Assembly: GCA_037043015.1 (NCBI GenBank)
Contig: CM073329.1
Coordinates: 11,176,648 to 11,240,647, forward strand
Reading direction: 5' to 3'
From: Bryum argenteum
Lineage: Eukaryota; Streptophyta; Bryopsida; Bryales; Bryaceae
DNA length: 64,000 nucleotides
Shown here: in pieces, positions 23,756 through 34,869 of the stretch
Layout: each line of letters begins with the position of its first letter
Position numbering within the stretch: position 1 is the first letter of the stretch
Position numbers and translations under genes: made by a program
Notes under the pieces: generated by a model
What the model was told of the DNA's origin: nothing
The model's database searches: none
Seen by the model: only the letters and a program-made list of their open reading frames with translations

Positions 23756-24511
23756 GAGGAACACTGCCTCAAATAGGTTCAAGGATAATCTTCTTAAAAT
23801 CTATGCCTATTAAATTCTTCTTTTCCATTTCGTTACTTTTACTTTATACTTCATGGTTAGTACAAGAGTTTCCCAAATACAACTACAAGTATTTTTTTTT
23901 GAGAAGATTCTTCATTACTGTATGAGAAGTGGCTTACATTACCAAATTTGAGAAATTGTTGCAAGCAAGACCAAACTCTAAAATCTCTAGAATGTGCAAT
24001 ATATGAAATGATCTGAAGTTGACGAGACCATCTATTGATACCCGGGTACACATGACCGCCGGTCATCTCAGCCATGGCTCTTTTCCTCCGTAGACATTTC
24101 CAGTAGCCTTTGCAAAGCAATCTCTCCGCCATAGCCCTGTCGCGGACAGACACTTCTCCTTGACGGAGAGGTAAGTGCCATATTCGATTTCTTGCCGACC
24201 ACGTCTTGACAGACTTCCCGCTTTCCGCTTTTATTTGAGGAATTTTGATGCGGTAATGACTCAGATTGAGTTCTCTAGGGTTTATGGAATTGAACACGAT
24301 TAGTCCACGGGTTTGATAGCTGGATTGCACGAAATTCAAACCTTTCACTCGTCTGAACAAGTACAAATTATTACAGTTCAATAAATTTCGTATTATTTTT
24401 TCATTTTAGGGTTACGAAGTTAGCATTCATCGAATACAGTGTGTGGAAGAAGCGTTAGTAAGCTGAGGTTTAGTTTCTGTTGAGGAGATAAGAGGAGGTT
24501 GATTGTTTGAG
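23756..24511. other. Intergenic leading to the TFIP11 promoter
   Basis: No gene is seen. A 31-bp segment at 22977-23007 (left of MITE copy A) recurs at 23833-23863 with few mismatches ('ttacttttactttat...ggttagta'). The open frame on the minus strand at 23857-24381 has no recognisable motif. The TFIP11 promoter and leader occupy the right part. Confidence 0.4.
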
Positions 24512-24576
24512 GTGAGTCAAGATTTAGGGTTGAGAGTCAAAATTGATTGACCAGGACGTATATTTGAATATTCCAG
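24512..24576 (+). other. Probable 5'-UTR intron of TFIP11
   Basis: A consensus donor (GAG|GTGAGT at 24512) and acceptor (TTCCAG at 24571-24576) lie 20 bp before the start codon and bracket a 65-bp, T-rich segment with 'attgattgac', a plausible branch site. This is inferred from splice-site quality only. Confidence 0.45.
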
Positions 24577-24595
24577 GGTTTGCTAATCCGAGAAA

Positions 24596-27148
24596 ATGGA
24601 CGAGTATCAGCACATGGAGCGGTTTAGTGTAGAGAATGAGTATGAGAATGGGGTGTGGATAGGAGATGATTTTTTTGCCCGGAAGCAGAAGGTGAAGAAG
24701 CGGCAAACGAAGGAGGAGGCGTTATATGGAGTGGAAGACAGTGACTCCGATTACGAAGAGTCAGGAAAGAGACGGCGACGGGGCGATGGTAAGAAGGGAG
24801 ACTTATCAAAGCCCGTGAGCTTCGTCTCCACAGGGACAGTGATGCCGTCGGAAGAGATTGATAAGGAGGAGAAAGAGGAGCATAATAACGCGCAGAACGG
24901 TGTTGGTGCTGGATTAGGTTTTGGTGGCACTCCGGGGCTAGGATCTGGGGCAGCAGGTTTAGGGTTTGGTCCAAACGTGAACATGCAGCAACAGGAAGAA
25001 GAGGCTGAAGAGTTGCTACCGACAGCATTTGGGAGGAGGATCAAAGAAGGTGCGGAGCGTAGAGAGATGGAGAGAGAGAAGGGGAAGAAAGCAGCTGCGT
25101 CCAAGGGGCCAAACTCTGCCCTCCCTGTCTTCGAGCAATACACGAAGGGAATCGGGTCGAAGTTGCTGGAGAAGATGGGATATAAAGGTGGAGGTCTGGG
25201 GAAGAATCAGCAGGGTATAGCGAAGCCAATCGAAGCGAAACTGAGACCCAAGAACATGGGAATGGGCTTCAATGAGTTTCGAGAAACCTCAACCGGGTTA
25301 CCTCCCCCTCCTGGAATGCAGCCACCCGACGAAGAGGTTGTGACCGAGAAGCCGAAGTCGAAGGAGAAGCTATGGATGAAAAAGAACAAAGGAAAGAAGA
25401 AGCCTGAGCTTCGCACTGCAGCTGAGCTCATTGCAGAGAAAGAAGCTGAGAATGGAGGCATGATCCAGCAAACGGTGCTTGACATGCGAGGTCCCCAGCC
25501 GAGGCTACTAACGAATCTAGAGAATCTGAATGCCGAGCAGACAGCAATTGAAGATAACACTCCGATGCCGGAGTTGCAACACAACCTCCGCTTAATCGTA
25601 GACATGACAGAAGCAGAAGTACAGACGTGCAATCAACGATTACAAAAGGAGAGGGACACGGTGTTGATCCTGAATAAAGACAGGGAACGATTAGAAACTG
25701 CAGTCAGCGCGCAGGCGAAGCAGATTACTGTCATGGAGGCCGTGATGACCTCTCTAGAGCAGATTCGAAGACAAGTTGCGGAGGGAAGCATGAATCTAGA
25801 AACGTTAGCTAACGCGTTTGCCAGAGTGAAGTATTCACACCGAGAAGAGTACAAGCTATTCAGTGTTGGCCTCATAGCCCTCTCGTTTGCGCTTCCTATG
25901 ATGTCCAACCTGTTTAGAGGCTGGCAACCCTTTCTGCAACCTCAGCATGGAATTGAAGCCATGCTTGCATGGCAGGATCTTCTACAAGGGAACGAAGCAA
26001 ACGATCATGCAATATTCCAGGACGTTGACAACTCACCGTATCTTCAGCTAGTCATTGAGGTTGTGTTTCCTCACATTCGTTTGGCTACCACTAACGTGTG
26101 GCAACCTCGAGATCCCGAGCCCATTCTTCGGTTTCTCGAAGCGTGGGATAAGGTCCTTCCTGGAGGTGTGAAACAGAACTTGCTGGAAGGAGTTGTGATG
26201 CCGAAGCTGACTGCTGCGGTGGACGCATGGGATCCTCGCCTTGAAGAAGTTCCAATCCATGCTTGGCTTCATCCTTGGCTACCTTGGTTAGGTGCCAGAA
26301 TGGAGCCGCTCTACGTTCCAATTCGGTACAAGTTAAATGTGGCGCTCGTGAATTGGCATCCAGGGGACTCGTCTGCTTTGGCGCTCCTCTCTCCATGGAA
26401 AACGGTGTTCGACCCTGCGAATTGGGAGCTTCTGATTGTGCGATCGATCATGCCCAAGCTTATCTTAGCAATGCAGGAGTTTGTGATAAACCCTGCCAAT
26501 CAAGTACTGGACCAGTTTCACTGGGCGATGGCCTGGGTTTCAGCCGTCCCTCTGCACCATATGGTCAATCTTCTCGAAGTGAGCTTTTTCCCGAAATGGC
26601 ATCAGGTGTTACTTCACTGGCTTCGAGCTTCACCAGATTACGAGGAGGTGACGGCATGGTTCGTGGGATGGAAGTCGTTGCTGCCGACAGAGCTTTTGGC
26701 CAACGAGAAGGTCCGGCACCAGCTCAGTCTAGCACTGGAGTTGATACACCAAGGCATGGAGGCAACATCGAGCGTGTCACTGGCAACACGGGACAAACTG
26801 GCATTCCTCAGAGCTGCGGAACAGAGAGTATTCGAGAAAGCTCAGCACACTGTTCCACCCCAGAAGCAGCAACCCGCAGTAGTGCACATGGATGAGAATG
26901 GATCTGGAGATGAGATGACTCTCAAAGAAGTGGTGGAGTCTTTTGCAGAAGACAACGATGTGCAGTTCATGCCGAAACCAGGGCGAATGCACGAGGGCCT
27001 ACAAGTGTACAGCTTTGGTGCTGTCAGTGTGGTCATCGATTCCGCGAAGCAGAAAATTATTGCTCAGACTGGAGATGGGTGGAACCCCGTTTACCTGGAA
27101 CAGATTCTGGAGTTGCATCGCAGCCGTGGTGGCAGCCGATGGAAGTAA
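24596..27148 (+). CDS. STIPL1: TFIP11/STIP-like G-patch spliceosome-disassembly factor
   Basis: This is the plant orthologue of tuftelin-interacting protein 11 (yeast Ntr1), which recruits and activates the DEAH helicase Prp43/DHX15 to release the intron lariat and disassemble spliceosomes in the nucleus. The frame is one uninterrupted exon of 850 codons, similar in size to family members. It has a charged N-terminal TIP domain (ENEYENGVWIGDDFFARK at residues 14-30, DSDSDYEESG at 48-57), a Gly-rich linker, and a G-patch at about 182-227 (GIGSKLLEKMGYKGGGLGKN). A coiled-coil region lies around 340-380, and the GCFC domain at about 400-720 includes SNLFRGWQPFLQ, WLHPWLPWLG, SPWKTVFDP and FHWAMAWVSAVP. 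The C-terminus ends with VSVVIDSAKQKIIAQ and LEQILELHR. Start ATG 24596 is the first in frame. Confidence 0.95.
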   Translation: MDEYQHMERFSVENEYENGVWIGDDFFARKQKVKKRQTKEEALYGVEDSDSDYEESGKRRRRGDGKKGDLSKPVSFVSTGTVMPSEEIDKEEKEEHNNAQNGVGAGLGFGGTPGLGSGAAGLGFGPNVNMQQQEEEAEELLPTAFGRRIKEGAERREMEREKGKKAAASKGPNSALPVFEQYTKGIGSKLLEKMGYKGGGLGKNQQGIAKPIEAKLRPKNMGMGFNEFRETSTGLPPPPGMQPPDEEVVTEKPKSKEKLWMKKNKGKKKPELRTAAELIAEKEAENGGMIQQTVLDMRGPQPRLLTNLENLNAEQTAIEDNTPMPELQHNLRLIVDMTEAEVQTCNQRLQKERDTVLILNKDRERLETAVSAQAKQITVMEAVMTSLEQIRRQVAEGSMNLETLANAFARVKYSHREEYKLFSVGLIALSFALPMMSNLFRGWQPFLQPQHGIEAMLAWQDLLQGNEANDHAIFQDVDNSPYLQLVIEVVFPHIRLATTNVWQPRDPEPILRFLEAWDKVLPGGVKQNLLEGVVMPKLTAAVDAWDPRLEEVPIHAWLHPWLPWLGARMEPLYVPIRYKLNVALVNWHPGDSSALALLSPWKTVFDPANWELLIVRSIMPKLILAMQEFVINPANQVLDQFHWAMAWVSAVPLHHMVNLLEVSFFPKWHQVLLHWLRASPDYEEVTAWFVGWKSLLPTELLANEKVRHQLSLALELIHQGMEATSSVSLATRDKLAFLRAAEQRVFEKAQHTVPPQKQQPAVVHMDENGSGDEMTLKEVVESFAEDNDVQFMPKPGRMHEGLQVYSFGAVSVVIDSAKQKIIAQTGDGWNPVYLEQILELHRSRGGSRWK

Positions 27149-28932
27149 TAGGTATGCTCTGACTGCTTTGTCAAACCTAACTATCAGGATGCTGATTGTC
27201 AGCTCATATTGCTCTTTGGGACCATTTTTATTGATACTTTGTCAACCTCCAGGCTGAATAGATCTGGAAGCTGCAATTGGCAAGAAACTTTCAGTACTGC
27301 TCCACCGTTGTGGCGGTGTACTGACATCATTCTTGGTCGGCCTTATCCACGAATGCGTTGCGTGGTTCAATTACAACACGCAAGCGTGATCGGTATGTAC
27401 AGATTTCCATTCAAAGCAGAGGTGTTGATTTAAGTTAATGTAGTCATTGTGATATTGGCTTCGTCTTTTCTTAAGTTTGCGGTGCATGTTGCAGACATTT
27501 ATCTGGGAGCTTAGCTGTTCCACATCGAGATATGGCTGAGTAAACCTTTACGACTCTCTTCATGTAGCAGTTGTAGATTATGCCATGTTCTGGCTTTTCT
27601 GAAGGGAAGCTAATTGAGAAAGAGGGAACGTCTTCGATTCAGATTAGTGTCCCTCATGTAATCTGTAACTTGTAATATATGGCACCACAGTAGAACAACC
27701 ACAACTGTGATTGGAGTTTGTTTCGGTTACACTTTGCAACCCAGCTTTACTTCTCGGGGGATTTTTCGCATATATTAATATCTCAAAGAAAGCTACTAAA
27801 CTTAATGCAGGATGATAACCTGCTTGCAGAAACAAAACCTGATCTCCGGCAGAAGAGTTCATTATAGCATTCAATTTAAATCTGCATATTGTGTGAAAGT
27901 TCAATTTAATTGACGCTGTTATTACTTTATCTTGAACAAAATAAACAAGAAACTTCAGTTGGACCTATCCAGTAATTAATCAGATCTATCCAATAATCAC
28001 AACAAGCATCTAGCTCAAGGAAAAGGTTGCACAAGTGTCTGGAGTCAAAAATAATCTCTTACTACCCAACAGGTACATTTAGGGCAAACCCAATGTAAAT
28101 TCAGTACAAATTATATAGAGAAATCATTGAATATAATGATCAAAAGGGAGCGATGTCGCACGGGCTTGGTATGGTTTGAGCAAGGGTCGTGTGTAAGTCG
28201 GCTCGCCGGAACTGATCGTGTGTAAGTCGGCTCGCCGGAACAGGGCAGTGAGAGCACAAACTGCTATTAATTGTGATAAATTATCAATTGTCGAGTGACG
28301 GTGTGCGCTCTACCAAGCGCTTTGCTTGGTGGTACAAGGTTAGCAATGCTGTACGAGCTTGGTATGATTTCAGCAAAGATCGTGAGTGAGTCCACTCCCT
28401 GGAGGAGGGGCTGCGAGGGGAAAGATGTGCTCTCCTCACCAGCTTGTACACTACAACAGGTTCATGTGACTTTTGTAGTGATGTATCAAAGGCGGCATTT
28501 CAATTTTCCTCTTCATGTACAATATGATGGTATAAAAAGAGCACCAAGAAACTCCAAATGAAGACCCATTTTGAAACAAACATCGCACATCGCACTTGAG
28601 AGATTTGTTCGAGATGAATTCTCGGAAGCTCAAGCATCCGGAAACTACTACATAGTTTCTGATATTATTTAAATGAGGGACGTTCTAGTGTTGTGAGAAA
28701 GTAGCATCCCGACATTGTATATGAGGAGGTGATCATCTAACAATTGTTGCATAATGGTATGTGGCTTTTCTTATTTGTCCTCCTTGAGCTCAATGTTGCA
28801 AGAAACAAGGAATAAGTTGAATTTGAAATTCCCCAAAAGATAGATGAATTTCACGAGCTTGTTTTTGAAACAATACATCATCCTACATAAATAAAGAGCA
28901 ACAAAAAGCTACAAAAATTAGTATCACGGCCT
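27149..28932. other. Intergenic; TFIP11 3' region and a small tandem repeat
   Basis: The first 500 bp are likely 3' UTR. A 29-bp unit repeats twice at 28187-28215 and 28216-28241 (core 'gtaagtcggctcgccgga'). A wider related segment, 'gcttggtatg(g/a)ttt.agcaa', occurs at 28164 and again at 28360, about 195 bp later. No coding signal is seen. Confidence 0.45.
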
Positions 28933-31900
28933 TTACACTCTTTGAACTTTTAATTTCACCGAGCTATCGAGAGCCTCAATAGCCACATTCTCCCATGTCG
29001 TTGTCGTGGTGGGTAGCTCCGTAAGCTTCTCAACAAGATGCATATCAGCCTCTACAATGGTGGCAAATACTGTGTGCTTCCGAGGCCACTCGTAATGATC
29101 CGCTAAACTGATGAAAAAATCGGGCCCTTCGCCTACCCATCCCACCATGCCCCTCCTTATAACTGGTGTGTACTCTTTTGAAATCCTCTTGAATGAAACA
29201 TGTTGAGCATCTAGTGTCCCTTGTACAACCGCGTATGGTGGCCCCATGCTCATCTGAATGTGATTACCATACATACCCCATATATTAGCAAGTTCATATA
29301 GAAAATTGGTTTGGAGAAACAACTATAACCAACACAAAAAAAACAAGAATGACATTGGAACCAAAGTAAAAGTAATGGTTGGTGAAGTTCAGTATTTAAT
29401 TTGATCTAATCCCTAATCCATGATAACAAACAACATCTAGAAATCAAGCTAGGCTCAAAACTTAGGAGTAGTTACAGTTCTTTGATCCTTTCATGTTTTG
29501 ATAATCGTTGAGCTTCTTACTCATGTTGTTAAGAAATCACTCCGTATAAAGACTCAATTAAACCAAGTCCATGTACGTTGTGTACCTTCGATATGTGGCT
29601 CCCATGAGTATCCCACATGTTGCCGCGTCCTTCCGCACGATAAAATCGACAGCCTTGGCAATGAGTCAACTTAGCAAGCTCTAAAATATGTAACACCGAT
29701 TGTGGTGAACAATCTGATAGCAACTGTATTCATTCAAGAACGCACCAATAAGAATAAGAAAGAAACAATCATCAAAGTTTGTCTATTTTCATAACACATG
29801 TACAAATCCACAAACATTACCAATATTCAACAACCACCAACATTCATTCCATTTTGAAAACTACTGTAAACAATTTTTCATACGATAGGACTCTAGCTCA
29901 AAAAATGCTCACCTTTATACGTATGACTTGACCGTTCATGGTACCACTATCAATTGCCAAACCTACAATACCCTAGTATAAGAAACAAAACCACCATCAT
30001 AAATAATAAGTATATCGCACAACCACTATATTAAAGACATAAGAAAAGACAACATAAAATCAATTATATTGACCCCTCACCATCCTAATTTTCAATGATG
30101 TTACAAACTAAATGCTCACTACGGAACCTTAATAGCCATATTATTGAACAAGTATCAAAACCCTACAATCTTAGTCACAAAACAAACAACACCCCAACCA
30201 AGATCCTACGATACTAGTGACAAAACAAACAACACCCCCAACCAAGACCCTACAATCCTAGTGACAAAAACAAACAACACCTCAATCAAGACCCTACGAT
30301 CCTAGTGATAAAACAAACAACACCTCAACCAAGACCCTACAATCCAAGTGACAAAAACAAACAACACCTCAACCAAGACCCTACAATCCAAGTGACAAAA
30401 ACAAACAACACCTCAACCAAGACCCTACGATCCTAGTGACAAAACAAACAACACCTCAATCAAGACCCTACGATCCTAGTGACAAAACAAACAACACCTC
30501 AACCAAGACCCTACGATCCTAGTGACAAAACAAACAACACCCCAACCAAGACCCTACGATCCTAGTGACAAAACAAACAACACCCCCAACCAAGAAAAAC
30601 GGAACCATAGTTTTCTAAAGAGAAGTTTGGCATGCTACATACATACAATGGGCATCATCATTGAGCCATTGACTACTAGCTACTTTTTCAATGTACAAAA
30701 CTTACTTCTAACCGTAGCATCCACGAGTAAGTTTTAAATTCGGTCATTGACATGTTTTTTTTTCCACGAGCATCATCATCATCATCATCAAAGGAAGGAA
30801 AGAATTTCCATACATCATCTTTCTCGAATATGAGGCCCGAGGTCCAAGGATTTGATTGGGATGTGTCATGAATGTCAGGATTGAGAGGGTCCTTTTGCCT
30901 CTTCAACCAGCACTGCCAGTCAAACATCATATGCATTCCATTAGCCATCATCACAATTTGCTCAATAACGGCTCACCATGAAAACAATGCATGTTACCAA
31001 TTTTTCGTGCATGTGGAAAATCAGTAGAAAGCTAGAGCAAGTGGAATCATCATTTTTGGACTCTTCTATAATGAGTTATGAATTTATGAAACAACGCGTT
31101 TTTTGACATGGTGCCTTGAAGTGACACCCTATAATGAGTACATGGTATTCCATAAGCCATCATCATAATTACAATGAGGTGCTCAATAACGGCTCAGTCA
31201 CCATGGGAAAAAAATGCATGTTACCAATTTTTCGTGCGTGTGGAAAATCAATAGAAAGCTAGAGTAAGTGGAATCATCATTTTTGGACTCTTCTATAATG
31301 AGTTATGAATTTCTGAAACAAGGTGTTTTTAACATGGTGCCCTAAATTGACACACTATAATGAGTACTGATGGTACTGTTGTATTGGGGAAGCTAATATG
31401 TACATGTGAGTGAAGATTACTAGAACTCCATTACAGGGACCTACTCCATTTTAGACCACTCTTACTACTAACGAAGGCCATGATACAGTGTACAAACGTC
31501 CAATGCATGAACATTTGTACGTCCCTATCAGAGGCCCTCGGCGGAAAGTGCCAAAGAGGTGACAACTGACCTGACGGTGAAAGGTGCCACATTTGGCAGC
31601 ATCGGCACAATAGACCCAAGAGTTGCATTTGCGGTTGGATTTGCAAGCATCACAGCACTCTTGGGTGGAATCCACGTGAAAATCATTGCCCCAGTTCACG
31701 GCATCGCTCCAAAACTCGGTGTGCTCTAAACCCCTACAACACCCTCCTGTTCCTCCTCCTCCTCCTTCTCCTCCTCCTTCCTCGGTAGCCGCCGAGGTGT
31801 ACGTACTAAGTGCCTGCACATACACAAGAATCAATTAACCCTTAAACGCCCATGGGGTCTGAAACACGGGCAGCCCAAAATTGGATCACAACGTGTGAAT

Positions 31901-32636
31901 AGTGCACTTTTTGAACTTGGGTTTCGTGAATGAACCAATCAATGATGAGCTTGCAACCTTTCTACAAGGTTATGTACAACCCCAACCTACCTATCACATT
32001 CTTTTCAAACCACAAAATCACTCATACGAATTGTAAGATTTGACTTTTTGAATGCATCACAAGAAGGTGACCAATTTGACATCAAAATATAAGTGAAATT
32101 TGAGTACAGTGAGAGCTACCCTGTCGGAAAAGAGCCTCTCGGGCTTCCCTGGGCATTCAAGGGTTAAACAACGATTTGGACTGTGTAGTTCTAAGGAGTG
32201 TCCAGCCTGATCTCTCATGTACCGGTAGTTTAGGTTATTTTAGATTTTTTGGTGCATTCTGTTCATGCATTGAGACAAGTTGAACATTTGAGTTCTGAAG
32301 GATGATATTGCATGAGTAGTTAATTTTTGTTCAAGGTGTTTTGTATGTAAGTACTACCAAAATCATAGGTTAAAACATTCTAGAAAGAAAAATGTCTGAA
32401 AAAGTAACAACAGATCGGTATTTCAACAATCACGCTTGCAATAGCAATGTTATAAAACCACCGATCCAAAGGTGGACAGTGCGTACCTGAGAAGAAGAGA
32501 CAGAGGAAGCTCCAAGAGAGAGTTGGACAAGAGGCGAGAAGCAGAGATAAGCCACCACACAGGAGCACGTAACGGCCAGCGCTATGAGCAGGGACCGCCA
32601 TCGCCTCCCATTCTCATGCAATCGCTTCATCGCCAT
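28933..32636 (-). CDS. Membrane-anchored PAN-domain, cyclophilin-like protein
   Basis: The product combines an N-terminal membrane anchor, a Cys-rich PAN/apple domain and a C-terminal cyclophilin-like (peptidyl-prolyl isomerase-type) domain. Six exons join in frame to about 361 residues: 32487-32636, 31571-31813, 30713-30912, 29913-29946, 29586-29723, 28933-29253. Exon 1 encodes the hydrophobic segment SLLIALAVTCSCVVAYLCF. Exon 2 has a Gly/Glu-rich linker and the PAN domain (CCDACKSNRKCNSWVYC, AAKCGTFHRQ). The cyclophilin-like part shows NGQVIRIKLLSDCSPQSV, GCRFYRAEG, GPPYAVVQGTL, GPDFFISLADHYEW and KHTVFATIVEADMHLV. FYR and the FFISLADHYEW block match active-site positions of cyclophilins. 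The exon 3 donor is the least certain: the CTACG|GTTAGA site keeps the frame, while a stronger-looking GAA|GTAAGT seven bases on would break it. The anchor suggests a Golgi or ER lumenal protein. Confidence 0.82.
30161..30595 (-). repeat. 43-bp minisatellite in intron 3 of the PAN-cyclophilin gene
   Basis: About ten nearly perfect head-to-tail copies of a 43-44 bp unit occur, each holding 'ccaagaccctac(a/g)atcc', '(t)agtgacaaaa' and 'caaacaacacc'. Copies differ by single substitutions and by the length of A and C runs. The array fills more than half of intron 3 (29947-30712). Confidence 0.9.
30940..31365 (-). repeat. ~210-bp tandem duplication in intron 2 of the PAN-cyclophilin gene
   Basis: Two consecutive copies start with 'attcca(t/a)(t/a)agccatcatca' at about 30935 and 31149. 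Both continue through 'gctcaataacggctca', 'atgcatgttaccaatttttc', 'aagtggaatcatcattttt' and 'ctataatgagta'. They are about 90% identical by eye, so the duplication is recent. Confidence 0.8.
31839..32163. mobile_element. MITE-like element with TTAA target duplication, copy B1 (in an intron)
   Basis: Imperfect terminal inverted repeats CCCTTAAACGCCCATGGG and CCCTTGAATGCCCAGGG (the right end read on the minus strand) bound a 325-bp non-coding element. TTAA sits on both sides (31835-31838, 32164-32167). The interior matches the element at 53692-54052 over most of its length (for example 'gcagcccaaaattggatcac', 'caatcaatgatgagcttgca' and 'caaggttatgtacaacccca'). It lies in intron 1 of the PAN-cyclophilin gene, so any effect would be on splicing or expression rather than on the protein. 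Confidence 0.8.
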
Positions 32637-34869
32637 CGCTAATCACTCACTCACAGATTGCTACTCTCACTCACCTTTTTCTTCACAAAAAAGCCTCCAT
32701 CGAGCTAATCCGAACTCCACCTCTGCACAATCTGCTCAATCAATCAAAGAGCTTCAAAATTATTGCAGCAAATATTAATTAGGTTGTTGCAAAAAAGCCC
32801 ACAGCATTCAGAAACCTTCCAGCAAAAACCCTCGACAAGAGTGAGAGGCTAGCTAACGAATCCCAGAGCTCGCATGAGATCTACCGCCTACCGACAAAGA
32901 GGGCTTTGACCACAACAGAGGGATCAATTGTCAGAGCGAACCCAGAAAAGGAAACGATCAAGAAAGAAACGGAACCAAGAATTCAAACCTCGATAGTTGA
33001 ATCTGGAGAGAGAGAGAGAGCGAACCTGAAGAGAAGAGAGAGAGAAGACAAAAGTGTGAACTTCGGAAGAGGTCAGTCACATAGTCATCCTTCGATCGAT
33101 ATTGCCGAATTGTGCACGAAGATTCTTCGATGCGGTGTTGACTTGTTGCGGGGAGGCTCTGACAAAGCTACTACTGTTTGCAAAAAGCGAGTAGAATATT
33201 AATATATTCAGAACGCAAAGGTTTCTTCTGTTTGCTTTCTTTCATTCTCTGTCAACTTCGTGATTGTGAACCCTCGTAATTGGAGTGCTTGATGGGAATC
33301 GATCCTGCGGCCGAAAGAATGGTGTGATGATTGGCGCATGATTTGATGCAAGATTCGATCGTCCGTAGTCGATTTCGCGATCGAAAAGCGGCAGTTTCGG
33401 GTGGACGGACTCCGTGCGGCTTCCTTCCGTTTCCTTCTCCCTTTCTATCATTGTACACTGACTCGGTAGGTTGGCTCTTTTGTTGCCGGTACAAAAGCTC
33501 TGTGGAACTTGAGTAGTGATTTGGTTATGAACATATTTTTTTGACAAAAAGGACTAAATGTAAGCTGCTGCCCTTTTTGGAGTTGAAAACCAAAAGTTTC
33601 AGAGAAGGTTTCGGAATTGGATTTTGATCGATTTTGTAAATTTTATCACGTACAACATCAAATAAATGTGGTGTAGGGAGCGCCTAGTAAAATTCTTAAA
33701 CAAACATCATATTACATTTAAGGCCTTCATCTAGGTTGCTTGAAATCGCTCCAACCCATTTTGGGTTTTAAGAACCTTTAGGAGTTGATTTATGCTCAAT
33801 ATGGTTTGACCCCTAAATGGTTTGACTCATTGATGATAAAAGGTATACATTCTCACAAAAAGAGTTATAAATGGCAACGGAGAAGCTATTGAGAACTTAA
33901 CCGTAGAATCTTGTAGTGAAGAGATTTTAAATCCTATAGGTCAAATTTTGAGTCATGGGGCCTCATGGATTGCAAGATCATGACATATTAGTACTCACAA
34001 AGTATTAACATTTTCAATTTGTAGTGGAGATGCTACCAATATAATTATTGCAATCAAAAATTACCATTATTAAGATGTTATCTTCATCTTAATAACACCT
34101 TCGAACAAAATAAATTCATGAGAAAATTTTCTTTGCACAAATAATGACCTTGCAATGGGGAAATCTGCCAAAAATATTGGAAAGGAAAAATTGTCCAAGA
34201 CTTAACCCTCTGCACTCAAATTTATGCCTTGTCTTCAATTCTCCTATAACACGCAATTAAGCAATTATGCACCCGGCTATTTAAAAGTGCACTTCGGTAC
34301 TACGATGGCTATTGCTTGCAAAAATGGAATTTTTTATTTTTAAACTTGATTTTTTCTGGAAAAAAAGGTGTTTTGCAAAGAATATTGTGTATTGTCAGAA
34401 GTGGTAATATAAAAAGACTTCTAATGGCATTGTGAACATATTTTTGGTATAAATCCATGTGAATAATACAAATATTTTTGTCCAGGGATATTTGAAATGC
34501 TTAGTATATGCTACAAATTGTGTAGATTATAGTTAATATATTTTTGGTGAGCAAAATGACGTGAGCACCAAACTGTTAATAAAAGTAGGCACCAAATTGT
34601 TCCAATGGACATTTAATAAAAATATACTCTATATTGTGCTTTGTATATATGTGGTAGAAAAGTATCTAAATACTGTGATTCTAAACGTATACCAAGTTAT
34701 GTATATAATCGATAATACAACTAAATTCAACCCATATGTCCATCGCAACAACACGTCCCGAAAATAATCCTTGCAATATTGTACTATCTAGTACGTATAT
34801 ACACTTAGAAACACCATGTGTACACAAAACACATGGACTACGTACTAATATCTAATGCGGCTTGCAACC
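32637..34869. other. Promoter side of the PAN-cyclophilin gene and AT-rich repeat tract
   Basis: A (GA)n run at 33010-33024 lies about 370 bp upstream of the PAN-cyclophilin ATG and is a plausible GAGA-type promoter element. From about 33900 to 34230 the sequence resembles 22240-22700 and 52080-52300, an old dispersed repeat. No open frame with recognisable motifs was seen. Confidence 0.4.

Noticed and set aside
26263-26895. 210-codon plus-strand frame inside TFIP11
   Set aside because: It is out of frame with the conserved GCFC domain and has no motif of its own.
30161-30595. Regular repeat that could be taken for a CRISPR array
   Set aside because: Units are contiguous with no unique spacers, and this is plant nuclear intron DNA; it is a minisatellite.
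31426-31570. Minus-strand continuation of the PAN exon past 31571
   Set aside because: It runs through a good donor (CAG|GTCAGT) into intron sequence, and the next PAN/linker exon joins in frame at 30912.
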